Shown here one piece after another: positions 1-7,645 of a DNA stretch of 8,527 nt. The notes under the pieces are model-generated. The model was given only the letters and a program-made list of their open reading frames with translations. It was not told where the DNA came from and did no database searches. How positions within the stretch are numbered: position 1 is the stretch's first letter; each line of letters starts with the position of its first letter. Origin of the DNA: Cyclobacteriaceae bacterium (GTDB lineage Bacteria; Bacteroidota; Bacteroidia; Cytophagales; Cyclobacteriaceae); NCBI GenBank assembly GCA_025455225.1, contig JALOMY010000109.1, positions 1 to 8,527 on the forward strand, written 5' to 3'. A program made the translations under genes and the position numbers.

Positions 1-1967
1 GTAAACTTCTTTTGAAACTCAACATCGGTAAACCGAAATTGGAACGGATACGCGGGCGAATATTTTTCGAAAATTGACTTAACTGTCTGGATGGATGCTT
101 GAAGATCATCTGTTTTCTTCAACCGTATTGTCACCCATCCGCCCCAGTCATCCAAAATCATGAACATAGGTTTTACAGGTTCAAAGGGTGAGTCCATCAT
201 CACATCATCAACCACCCCAATGAGTTTTCGGGTTCCATCCCACAATGGAAGTTCGGTGCCAATCGGATCTTTCAGGTTCATGAGCTCAAGACCGGTCCTG
301 TTTACAAGGATGGCTGCCGTATCGCTCTTGAAATCCTCCGAAAAATCGCGGCCTTCCAGAATTTTAATACCCATTGTTTTGGTGTAATCGTAGTCGGTAA
401 CAACGGTAGTAAACAGCACACGCAGATCCTCCGGTTTACCGGGCCATCCCAAAAAGTTGTTCGAATTAATATCTGTAATCTGACTGTTCGCGCGGGTAAC
501 AGCCTCCACAACACCAGAATTTAATAATTCAAGTTTGATCGGTTTATAATTGGTCCTGACTTCGTTAGTAAATTCAACAGCGATCAGATTTTCACGGTCA
601 TAACCAAGCTGACGGTTTTTCACCAATTGTATCTGCTGATAAATGACAATCGTACCGATGATGAGCAAAATCGAGAATCCGAATTGCAGTGTAACCAATA
701 CCTTGCGCGGAATACTTCCTCCCCGTCCTGTGCTGATTTTTCCTTTGAGCACTTTTACAGGTTGAAACGATGAAAGATAAAACGCGGGATAACTTCCTGC
801 GATGATTCCGGTTAACAAAACAATTCCCAATGCAGCATACCAAAATAAGGGAGATGCATAATCAATAAATAGCTTCTTCTCAACCAGTTCATTGTAGGAA
901 GGAAGCAAAAGTTGCGCAAGAAGAACAGAAAGAGCGAAAGCGATTAATGAAATAAGGGTCGATTCCCCAATAAACTGCAAGATCAATTCGATTCGGTTGG
1001 AACCAACACTCTTTCGTATGCCCACCTCACGTGCCCTGCGTTCCGACCGTGCCGTGGCCAGGTTCATGAAGTTGATGCACGCCATAACAATTATAAGAAT
1101 AGCAATTGCCGTGAATAGCTGAACATATTCGATCATGCCACCAGCTTCCCTTCCATTTTCAAACCGGGAATACAATCTCCAGTGAAGAAGCGGATAGATA
1201 AATAGTTCAGGCTTCGTATCAATTTCCCCATGTTCCTGTAACATATTTTTAATGCTTGCTTCAACTGCAGGCTGATTTTCAGAATCATTCAATTCTGCAA
1301 AAACCTGGAACGAATAATTTCCCCAATTGTTCGTATTGTCCCTGACCCACTCGTTGATTTGTTCGCGGAATTTCCAGGTCATCAGGAAATCAAATTTAAT
1401 ACTCGAGTTTTCAGGAATGTCCTTTAGAATGCCAGTAACCTTCAGGTCGTTTTCATTATCAATACGAATGACTTTGTTGATCGGATCTTCATCACCAAAC
1501 ATCGCCTTAGCCGTAGATTCTGTAATAATAATCGATCTTGGATCATCCATTACTTGTGAGGCATTTCCATAAACCAATGGAAACTCAAACATTTCCAGAA
1601 ACTCCTCGCTGGCATAATATCCCCTCTTGATCAGCCGTTGATCATCAACTGTGAGCAGATGATCGCCTCCCCAATCCGTAACGGTTACACGTGCGATATT
1701 ACTATCAGCAGTTTTAAGTGCTTCGTAGGTAGGCAGGGGCACCGATCGCCAGGAGTTGATTTTTCCATCAAAGGTTGCATTAACCCAAAGCTGGTAAAGC
1801 CGGTTGGCTTTGGGATGGAAGGTGTCGTAGGAAGTCTCATCATGAACCCAAAGCAGTATCAAAATACTGCAGGTAATGCCCACCGATAACCCGATAATAT
1901 TGATAAAAGAATAAAACTTGCTTCGGGAAAGGTTTCTTACGGCAACGAGGAAGTAATTTTTGAACAT
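1..1967 (-). CDS. ABC transporter permease, MacB/FtsX type (C-terminus cut by window edge)
   Basis: Inner-membrane permease of the MacB/FtsX family. Such proteins pair with a separate ATPase and serve in export, efflux or signalling across the envelope; the substrate here is unknown. I read one uninterrupted frame of 655 codons from ATG at 1967 to the left edge. It begins MFKNYFLVAVRNLSRSKFYS, the usual start for Bacteroidota members. TM1 spans about residues 19-43. A periplasmic MacB core-like domain follows (about 45-277), then three helices (about 282-303, 335-355, 376-398). The FtsX signature NFMNLATARS is at 299-308, followed by EVGIRKSVGS. A further helix (about 424-444) leads to NRQLGYD and a second periplasmic domain running to the edge. 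Family members are usually near 800 residues, so the last periplasmic part and final helices lie outside. No ATPase gene is beside it. The ppdK terminator upstream suggests its own transcription unit. No Shine-Dalgarno is visible. Confidence 0.93.
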   Translation of the reverse strand, partial: MFKNYFLVAVRNLSRSKFYSFINIIGLSVGITCSILILLWVHDETSYDTFHPKANRLYQLWVNATFDGKINSWRSVPLPTYEALKTADSNIARVTVTDWGGDHLLTVDDQRLIKRGYYASEEFLEMFEFPLVYGNASQVMDDPRSIIITESTAKAMFGDEDPINKVIRIDNENDLKVTGILKDIPENSSIKFDFLMTWKFREQINEWVRDNTNNWGNYSFQVFAELNDSENQPAVEASIKNMLQEHGEIDTKPELFIYPLLHWRLYSRFENGREAGGMIEYVQLFTAIAILIIVMACINFMNLATARSERRAREVGIRKSVGSNRIELILQFIGESTLISLIAFALSVLLAQLLLPSYNELVEKKLFIDYASPLFWYAALGIVLLTGIIAGSYPAFYLSSFQPVKVLKGKISTGRGGSIPRKVLVTLQFGFSILLIIGTIVIYQQIQLVKNRQLGYDRENLIAVEFTNEVRTNYKPIKLELLNSGVVEAVTRANSQITDINSNNFLGWPGKPEDLRVLFTTVVTDYDYTKTMGIKILEGRDFSEDFKSDTAAILVNRTGLELMNLKDPIGTELPLWDGTRKLIGVVDDVMMDSPFEPVKPMFMILDDWGGWVTIRLKKTDDLQASIQTVKSIFEKYSPAYPFQFRFTDVEFQKKF

Positions 1968-2013
1968 GGGGTGGCTTTAGAAGGATAAACTGGAGATTTT
2001 GAAAAAAGTGTCA

Positions 2014-2031
2014 AAAAAAGACATCTTTTTT
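2014..2031. repeat. A/T-rich inverted repeat in permease leader region
   Basis: AAAAAAGA (2014-2021) and TCTTTTTT (2024-2031) are perfect 8-base arms around a 2-base centre. The overlapping TGTC-A7-GACA (2009-2023) could form an alternative hairpin. The site lies 47-64 bases upstream of the permease ATG, between it and the ppdK terminator. It could be a protein-binding site or an upstream A/T tract of the permease promoter, but A/T-rich inverted repeats also arise by chance. I could not identify a convincing TAnnTTTG promoter motif in 1968-2069. Confidence 0.3.
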
Positions 2032-2069
2032 CGAGCTTAAAGACATTCCTTCTTTTAAAGAGTTGCACC

Positions 2070-2098
2070 AAAAAAAGAGCCGGGCTCTCACCCGGCTC
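2070..2098 (-). terminator. ppdK: Intrinsic terminator of ppdK
   Basis: A perfect 8-bp GC-rich stem is formed by GAGCCGGG (2077-2084) and CCCGGCTC (2091-2098) around a 6-base loop. On the minus strand it is followed by seven T residues (2076 down to 2070). It starts 28 bases after the ppdK stop codon. This is the textbook form of a Rho-independent terminator reading leftwards, and it should separate ppdK from the downstream permease. There is no comparable T run on the other side, so it looks one-directional. Confidence 0.92.
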
Positions 2099-2126
2099 AG
2101 TTCAACTAACCCTTAATCACTTCAGC

Positions 2127-4952
2127 TCAGTTGCTGGAGTATTTTGATTCACCCAATTTGGAATGGGCTACTGCTAATCGTGCTACAGGCACACGCGGAC
2201 CAGAACATGAAACGTAGTTTAATCCAATTTCATGACAGAATTGTATGGATTCCGGATGGCCACCATGTTCACCGCAGATGCCTACCTTAAGCGATGGATT
2301 ATTTCTGCGACCTTCTTCAACAGCCATTCGCATGAGTTTGCCCATACCTTTACTGTCAAGTACTTCGAAAGGATTGTCTTTCAATATACCTTGAGAAATA
2401 TAGAACGGTAGAAACTTATTCTCGGCATCTTCACGTGAGAAGGAGAATGACGCCTGTGTTAAGTCGTTCGTTCCGAAGGAGAAGAATTCAGCTACCATTG
2501 AAAGTTCATCTGCTTTGAGACATGCCCGAACGGCTTCCACCATCGTTCCAAACTTGAATACCAGCTTAATCTTGTTCTCCGATTCCAGTTTCTCCTGGAT
2601 TTCATTAACGAATGTTTTAACCCGTATAAGTTCTTCAGCTGTTATTACCTGGGGAACCATAATTTCCGGATGTACATCGGTGCCTGCCTTCTGACACTCA
2701 GCCGTTGCTTCCAGAATGGCCTGGATCTGCATGCGGTAAATTTCAGGGAAGGTTATACCCAGACGAACACCGCGGTGTCCCAACATCGGGTTAACTTCAT
2801 GCAATTCACGCACTTTCTTCAGCATCTGTTCTTTCTTCTGGATGGCTTGTTCAACCAATTCAACTCCGCCAAGGGTGAATGGTGAAGGTGAGCGCTCTGG
2901 AATATTTAAATCAGCATTTAACAGACGTAAGCTGCCAAACAGATTGGTTACACCGCTTATGGTTTCTTTTAGGTGGCGCAAGTGAGTCAGTTCGTCCCGA
3001 AGCACATCTTCGGTAGGAAGGAATTCGTGAATTGGCGGATCCAATAAACGAACGGTTACTGGTCGTGGTGCCATCACGGTAAAGATCTCTTTAAAGTCAT
3101 TGCGTTGCATTTCTTTCAGTCGGCCCAAGGCCGCCTCGCGTTCCTGTTCTGTTGCAGCCAGAATCATTTCGACCACAATCGGCAAACGGTCAACATCATT
3201 GAACATGCGCTCCGTACGGCAGAGGCCAATTCCCATTGCTCCATACTCAAGGGCTTTCTTTGCTGCTGCAGGCGTATCGGCATTGGCAAATACTTTCAAC
3301 TGGGCAGCGTTATCGGCCCACTTTAACAACGTTTTTAGATCTTCGGAAAAGGTTGGCTCCACAGTTGGGATTACACCTTTGTAAACATTACCGGTACCCC
3401 CGTCAATCGTAATGTAGTCGCCTTCATGTAAGATTTTATCTCCTACAATTGCCTGACGAAGCTTCACGTCAACTTTAATACCTTCTGCACCGGCCACACA
3501 AGGCTTACCCATACCCCTGGCAACCACCGCAGCGTGTGAAGTTTTTCCTCCACGGCTGGTTAATATACCTTGAGATGCAAAGAATCCATGAATGTCTTCG
3601 GGTTTAGTTTCTTCCCTTACTAAAATCACCTTTTCACCGGAACGGCCTAATAATTCAGCACGGTCGGCATCGAATACCACATGACCTGAAGCGGCACCGG
3701 GTGAAGCCGGTAATCCAACGGCCAGGGGTTCTGCCTTATGATTAACATCCAGGCGAGGGTGTAGTAATTGCTCCAGCATATCAGGCTTGATGCGCAATAA
3801 GGCTTGTTCTTTGGTTATCAATCCTTCATGGGCCATTTCAACTGAAGTGCGAACCATGGCCGTAGTATTCATTTTTCCATTGCGGGTTTGCAAGCAATAG
3901 AGAACACCTTTTTCTATGGTGTATTCAAAATCCTGAACTTCCTTATAATGCGTCTCAAGTTTATTACGAAGGGCTTCCAATTGCTTATACAAATCGGGCA
4001 TTTCTGTTGCCAGTTGAGCAACCGGTTTCGGTGTGCGTATACCAGCCACTACGTCTTCTCCCTGGGCATTGGTTAGGTACTCACCATACATCACGTTTTC
4101 ACCTGTGCCGGGGTCGCGTGTAAAACCAACTCCAGTAGCACAGTCATTACCCATATTTCCGAAGACCATGGTTACTACGTTAACCGCTGTACCATTCGCC
4201 ATTTCGGGTGTGATTTTAAATTCCCTGCGATAGTCAACGGCACGTTTACCCATCCAGGAATTGAACACGGCTTTAATGGCAATTTCCAGTTGTTCATAAA
4301 CATCTTCCGGGAACGGCTTTCCGGTATGATCTTTCACTACTTGCAAAAAGCGTTCACTGATTTCTTTCAAATCCTCGGTGCTCAAGCCAACATCCACTTT
4401 TACTCCTGCCCTGCGTTTGATTTCTTCAAAATGATGATCAAATTTTTCATCGGGTACACCCAAAGCTACTTTACCGAATAACTGGATAAAGCGTCTGTAG
4501 GCATCATAACCGAATCGTTCGTTACTGGTCTGGCGAATAAGACCAGTCAGAGTTTGGGAGTTTAAGCCAAGGTTCAAAATGGTATCCATCATACCCGGCA
4601 TCGACATTGCTGAACCTGAGCGTACCGAAACCAGCAGTGGATTGTTCTTATCACCAAACTGTTTGCCGGTAGCTTGTTCAAGCTTTTGCATATTGGCATG
4701 AACCTGAGCAATCAGTCCATCGGGTAATTTCCGTTCGGGTGTCGCCAGGTAGGTAAGGCAAGCTTCAGTGGTTACTACAAATCCGGGAGGAACATTCAGA
4801 CCGATCTGTGTCATCTCACACAGGTTCGCTCCTTTTCCTCCTAATAATTTTTTATTCTTTCCATCACCTTCGTGGAATGAATACACATATTTCAAATCCT
4901 TGTCCGTTTTCATTTTTGATTTGGCGGGTTGGTCGAGCACGATTGTTTCCAT
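2127..4952 (-). CDS. ppdK: Pyruvate, phosphate dikinase (PPDK)
   Basis: Cytoplasmic enzyme that interconverts ATP + pyruvate + phosphate with AMP + phosphoenolpyruvate + diphosphate, usable in gluconeogenesis or diphosphate-dependent glycolysis. With the start chosen it has 941 residues; well-studied bacterial PPDKs are about 870-910. The ATP-grasp domain carries GGKGANLCEM (38-47) and RSGSAMSMPGMMD (111-123). The swivelling phosphohistidine domain has GGKTSHAAVVARGMG with the phosphorylated His at 473. The C-terminal PEP/pyruvate barrel has FGTNDLTQ (826-833) and GICGEHGG with the catalytic Cys at 893. All key motifs are intact. The frame stays open upstream to an ATG at 5078, but those 42 residues do not look like PPDK and cover the promoter region, so I start at 4952 (METIVLDQ). 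An ATG at 4913 (MKTDKDLKYVYSF) is an alternative. A strong terminator follows. Thr471, two residues before the His, corresponds to the Thr phosphorylated in plant PPDK. Confidence 0.97.
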   Translation of the reverse strand: METIVLDQPAKSKMKTDKDLKYVYSFHEGDGKNKKLLGGKGANLCEMTQIGLNVPPGFVVTTEACLTYLATPERKLPDGLIAQVHANMQKLEQATGKQFGDKNNPLLVSVRSGSAMSMPGMMDTILNLGLNSQTLTGLIRQTSNERFGYDAYRRFIQLFGKVALGVPDEKFDHHFEEIKRRAGVKVDVGLSTEDLKEISERFLQVVKDHTGKPFPEDVYEQLEIAIKAVFNSWMGKRAVDYRREFKITPEMANGTAVNVVTMVFGNMGNDCATGVGFTRDPGTGENVMYGEYLTNAQGEDVVAGIRTPKPVAQLATEMPDLYKQLEALRNKLETHYKEVQDFEYTIEKGVLYCLQTRNGKMNTTAMVRTSVEMAHEGLITKEQALLRIKPDMLEQLLHPRLDVNHKAEPLAVGLPASPGAASGHVVFDADRAELLGRSGEKVILVREETKPEDIHGFFASQGILTSRGGKTSHAAVVARGMGKPCVAGAEGIKVDVKLRQAIVGDKILHEGDYITIDGGTGNVYKGVIPTVEPTFSEDLKTLLKWADNAAQLKVFANADTPAAAKKALEYGAMGIGLCRTERMFNDVDRLPIVVEMILAATEQEREAALGRLKEMQRNDFKEIFTVMAPRPVTVRLLDPPIHEFLPTEDVLRDELTHLRHLKETISGVTNLFGSLRLLNADLNIPERSPSPFTLGGVELVEQAIQKKEQMLKKVRELHEVNPMLGHRGVRLGITFPEIYRMQIQAILEATAECQKAGTDVHPEIMVPQVITAEELIRVKTFVNEIQEKLESENKIKLVFKFGTMVEAVRACLKADELSMVAEFFSFGTNDLTQASFSFSREDAENKFLPFYISQGILKDNPFEVLDSKGMGKLMRMAVEEGRRNNPSLKVGICGEHGGHPESIQFCHEIGLNYVSCSGPRVPVARLAVAHSKLGESKYSSN

Positions 4953-5007
4953 AATTCGTTGTTTTAAAATATGGCTGAATCTACCCCCATAGCAGCCTGA
5001 TAAAGAA

Positions 5008-5019
5008 TGACATATGTCA
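5008..5019. promoter_or_regulatory. 12-bp palindrome upstream of ppdK, possible Crp/Fnr-family operator
   Basis: TGACATATGTCA is a perfect palindrome, 55 bases upstream of the preferred ppdK start. Read on the minus strand the context is TGTGACATATGTCATT, matching the left half of the E. coli CRP consensus (TGTGA-N6-TCACA) fully and the right half at three of five positions. The position would suit a regulator of ppdK. A perfect 12-bp palindrome is expected about twice by chance in a window of this size, so the operator role is inference only. Confidence 0.35.
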
Positions 5020-5053
5020 CACCGAAAGGCGATAGTAATCATGATTTTTGCAC

Positions 5054-5098
5054 AGCTTAAGTGGACTTGTAAGCTCACTTTCCCGGCTTCAATAAGCC
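5054..5098. promoter_or_regulatory. Two inverted repeats upstream of the E2 promoter
   Basis: AGCTTA (5054-5059) and TAAGCT (5070-5075) are arms around a 10-base spacer. GGCTT (5085-5089) and AAGCC (5094-5098) are arms around CAAT. They lie just upstream of the predicted -7 element at 5110, where activators or repressors commonly bind. The second repeat covers the expected -33 region, where I see no clear TTG-type element. No regulator can be named; both repeats are short and could be chance. Confidence 0.3.
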
Positions 5099-5109
5099 AT
5101 CAAAAATGC

Positions 5110-5117
5110 TAACTTTG
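5110..5117 (+). promoter_or_regulatory. Bacteroidota-type -7 promoter element for the E2 gene
   Basis: TAACTTTG matches the Bacteroidota -7 consensus TAnnTTTG at all six fixed bases and is followed by CGCCC. It ends 20 bases before the E2 ATG, implying a very short leader. The same motif sits at almost the same distance upstream of the small secreted-protein gene in this window, which supports the assignment. The -33 element is not evident. Confidence 0.65.
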
Positions 5118-5137
5118 CGCCCGTAAACGTTTGAACT

Positions 5138-6442
5138 ATGGCTCTAGTAGAATTAGTGATGCCCAAAATGGGAGAAAGTATTATGGAGGCTACGATACTT
5201 TCCTGGCTGAAGAAACCGGGCGATAAAATTGAACAGGATGAGTCGGTGCTTGAAGTTGCCACCGATAAAGTGGATACCGAAGTACCCTCAACCCATGCCG
5301 GTGTGTTGAAAGAAATTCTGGCTAAGGAAGGAGAAGTTGTGCAAGTAGGTAAGCCGATTGCCGTTATAGCAACTGAAAGTGAGGCAGTGCAACCCGATGG
5401 AAAGGAAAAACCGGTTCAGCAACCGGAAATTAAAAAAGTCGAAGCAAAAGAATCAATACAAGAGCCGGCCCCAGTGCTGCAATCCAACGGGTCATCGCAT
5501 CCGGCTGATTTTAAATCTGCCTCCCGCTTTTATTCACCCCTGGTAAAAAATATCGCTAAAGAGGAAAATATTGCGCTTGCTGAACTGGAAGCAATACCCG
5601 GAACCGGACAAGAAGGCCGGGTAACGAAAAAAGACATTATGGCTTACCTGGAAAACCGAAAACTGGGTAAGGCGATTCAAGTTACAGCTCCTGCGTATAA
5701 ATCACCGCAGCCGGCACCGGTCTCCATCAGTGGCGGAGATGAGATTATTCAGATGGATCGCATGCGCAAGATGATTGCCGAGCGCATGGTGGATTCCAAA
5801 CGTATTTCACCTCATGTTACTTCATTTGTTGAAGCTGATGTGAGTAACATCGTCTACTGGAGGAATAAAGTGAAAAATGATTTCCAGAATCGATTTGGCG
5901 AGTCGCTTACCTTTACCCCCATTTTTGTGGAGGCTCTCGTTAATGCGATCAAGGATTTTCCCATGATCAACATTCAAGTTGACGGAGATCGGATTATCAG
6001 GAAAAAAGAAATCAACATAGGCATGGCTGTAGCCTTGCCGACCGGTAACCTTATTGTTCCCGTAATAAAAAATGCCGACCAGTATAACATAACAGGCCTG
6101 GCAAAAATTGTAAATGATCTGGCCAATCGTGCCCGTGAAAACAAACTGAAGCCCGATGAACTTACTGGCGGAACATATACCTTAACCAACGTGGGTTCCT
6201 TTGGTAACGTAATGGGCACACCGATCATTGTACAGCCCCAGGTAGGTATTATGGCAACAGGTGCCATACAGAAGAAACCGGCTGTGGTTGAAACTCCCTA
6301 TGGCGATGCCATAGTGGTTCGTCATAAGATGTTCTTATCGCATTCCTATGATCACCGTGTAGTTGATGGTGCATTAGGAGGAAGTTTTGTAAGACGCGTA
6401 GCCGATTACCTGGAGAAATTTGATATTAACCGTACGGTTTAA
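5138..6442 (+). CDS. 2-oxo acid dehydrogenase complex, dihydrolipoamide acyltransferase (E2)
   Basis: E2 core of a 2-oxo acid dehydrogenase complex. It takes the acyl group made by E1 onto a lipoyl arm and passes it to CoA. At 434 residues it has the standard single-lipoyl architecture: lipoyl domain (about 2-80) with MPKMGESIMEATIL and the lipoylation site at Lys44 in ATDKVDTEV; a Pro/Glu/Lys-rich linker (about 81-128); the peripheral E1/E3-binding domain (about 131-172, with IPGTGQEGRVTKKDI); and the catalytic domain (about 205-432) ending in HRVVDG, with His406 and Asp410 as active-site residues. No E1 or E3 gene is adjacent, so the substrate cannot be fixed. A branched-chain 2-oxo acid complex is my first guess; pyruvate and 2-oxoglutarate complexes are alternatives. 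It starts 20 bases after a promoter motif without a Shine-Dalgarno. The trans-sulfuration gene follows after 40 bases and is probably co-transcribed. Confidence 0.93.
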   Translation: MALVELVMPKMGESIMEATILSWLKKPGDKIEQDESVLEVATDKVDTEVPSTHAGVLKEILAKEGEVVQVGKPIAVIATESEAVQPDGKEKPVQQPEIKKVEAKESIQEPAPVLQSNGSSHPADFKSASRFYSPLVKNIAKEENIALAELEAIPGTGQEGRVTKKDIMAYLENRKLGKAIQVTAPAYKSPQPAPVSISGGDEIIQMDRMRKMIAERMVDSKRISPHVTSFVEADVSNIVYWRNKVKNDFQNRFGESLTFTPIFVEALVNAIKDFPMINIQVDGDRIIRKKEINIGMAVALPTGNLIVPVIKNADQYNITGLAKIVNDLANRARENKLKPDELTGGTYTLTNVGSFGNVMGTPIIVQPQVGIMATGAIQKKPAVVETPYGDAIVVRHKMFLSHSYDHRVVDGALGGSFVRRVADYLEKFDINRTV

Positions 6443-6482
6443 TAATACCTGATTCAATAACCATTCAACGCATTCGTATTTC

Positions 6483-7628
6483 ATGAAATTCGGAACCAAG
6501 GCCGTTCATGCCGGTGTGGAGCCAGATCCATCTACCGGGGCCATAATGACACCCATTTATCAAACATCAACCTATGTTCAGGAGGAGCCCTCCAAACATA
6601 AAGGCTACGCATACGCCCGTGGTGCAAATCCAACACGCAATGCTCTTCAAAAAAGTATTGCAGCGCTTGAAAACGGAAAGTACGCCTTGTGCTTTTCTTC
6701 GGGCATGGGAGCAACGGATACGGTAATCAAACTACTTAACCAGGGAGATGAAGTTATTACCAGCAACGATCTGTATGGTGGATCGTATAGAATGTTTAAA
6801 CGGGTGTTCGAACGGTTAGGGATAAAATTTCATTTTATCGACATGGCCAATCCCGATAACATCATACCCTTTGTCAATAAAAACACAAAACTGATTTGGC
6901 TGGAAACGCCATCAAACCCGTTGATGAACATCATCGACATTGAAGCCTGCGTTACCCTTGCCAAAAAACATAACCTGTTGGTTGCCGTAGACAACACCTT
7001 TGCTTCACCCTATCTTCAGAACCCGCTGGATCTCGGAGCAGATATTGTTATGCACTCTGTTACGAAATACCTGGGTGGTCATTCAGATGTAGTGATGGGT
7101 GCATTGGTAACCAACCAGGAAAAACTTCACCAGGAATTAGCCTTTATTCAAAACTCATGCGGAGCAACTCCCGGCCCGCAGGATTCCTTTCTGGTATTAC
7201 GGGGTATTAAAACGCTTCATCTGCGCATGGAGCGTCATTGCTTAAACGGAAAGAAAATTGCCGAATACCTGAGAAACCATCCAAAAGTTGACCATGTCTA
7301 CTGGCCCGGTTTCGCAGATCATCCCAATCATGAAATTGCAAAAAAGCAAATGAGAGATTTCGGAGGTATGTTATCCTTTACGTTGAAGGATGACCGACTT
7401 GAGAAAGCTTTTGATTTAATGAAAATGGTTCAAGTATTTTCGCTTGCTGAATCATTAGGCGGGGTTGAATCATTGATTAACCATCCGGCTTCTATGACGC
7501 ATGCCAGCATTCCACGGGAAGAACGGATTAAAAACGGATTGGTTGATTCATTAATCCGGTTAAGTATTGGTGTTGAAGATGCTGAAGATTTAATCGAAGA
7601 TTTGGAACAGGCACTCCATAAAATCTAA
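6483..7628 (+). CDS. PLP-dependent trans-sulfuration enzyme (cystathionine gamma-synthase/gamma-lyase family)
   Basis: Cytoplasmic PLP enzyme of the Cys/Met metabolism family, 381 residues, the usual length. Members either make cystathionine from an activated homoserine and cysteine (gamma-synthase, MetB) or split cystathionine to cysteine, 2-oxobutyrate and ammonia (gamma-lyase). Visible features: the phosphate-binding Tyr44/Arg46 pair in YARGANPTRN; SSGMGATD (72-79); Tyr98 stacking on PLP; LETPSNP (140-146); Asp170 contacting the pyridine nitrogen; Schiff-base Lys195 in HSVTKYLGGHSD; SLGGVESL (324-331) with Glu329; and the substrate-carboxylate Arg359. The C-terminal part, with THASIPREER, resembles both MetB and gamma-lyase relatives, so I do not choose. 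It lies 40 bases after the E2 gene with no evident promoter of its own, which suggests an operon. Its stop is one base from that of the converging small gene. Confidence 0.92.
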   Translation: MKFGTKAVHAGVEPDPSTGAIMTPIYQTSTYVQEEPSKHKGYAYARGANPTRNALQKSIAALENGKYALCFSSGMGATDTVIKLLNQGDEVITSNDLYGGSYRMFKRVFERLGIKFHFIDMANPDNIIPFVNKNTKLIWLETPSNPLMNIIDIEACVTLAKKHNLLVAVDNTFASPYLQNPLDLGADIVMHSVTKYLGGHSDVVMGALVTNQEKLHQELAFIQNSCGATPGPQDSFLVLRGIKTLHLRMERHCLNGKKIAEYLRNHPKVDHVYWPGFADHPNHEIAKKQMRDFGGMLSFTLKDDRLEKAFDLMKMVQVFSLAESLGGVESLINHPASMTHASIPREERIKNGLVDSLIRLSIGVEDAEDLIEDLEQALHKI

Positions 7629-7645
7629 CCTACATTTTAGGTTTA
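7625..7645. terminator. Candidate bidirectional hairpin over two convergent stop codons
   Basis: AACCTA (7627-7632) pairs with TAGGTT (7638-7643) around loop CATTT; allowing one bulged base extends the stem by two pairs. The stem covers bases of both convergent stop codons. To the right on the plus strand lies a T-rich stretch with eight T at 7658-7665, supplied by the lysine codons of the opposite gene. To the left on the minus strand AGATTTTA follows directly. The stem has few GC pairs and the plus-strand T run is 14 bases away, so termination here would be weak. No better terminator is visible for either gene. Confidence 0.35.

Noticed and set aside
160..843. Short open frames at 160-387 (+), 302-514 (-) and 598-843 (-)
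   Set aside because: They overlap the permease in other frames, resemble no protein family I know and have no promoter or start context.
1..1967. Possible frameshifted or broken permease, because only short frames with both a start and a stop are found in this stretch
   Set aside because: Reading the minus strand from 1967 gives one continuous frame of 655 codons to the edge with intact family motifs. It simply lacks a stop because the window ends.
2670..4992. Several plus-strand open frames of 60-95 codons opposite ppdK
   Set aside because: They are antisense to a well-conserved gene and have compositions expected of shadow frames.
5974..6267. 97-codon minus-strand frame inside the E2 gene
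   Set aside because: It is antisense to the conserved catalytic domain and has no recognisable features.
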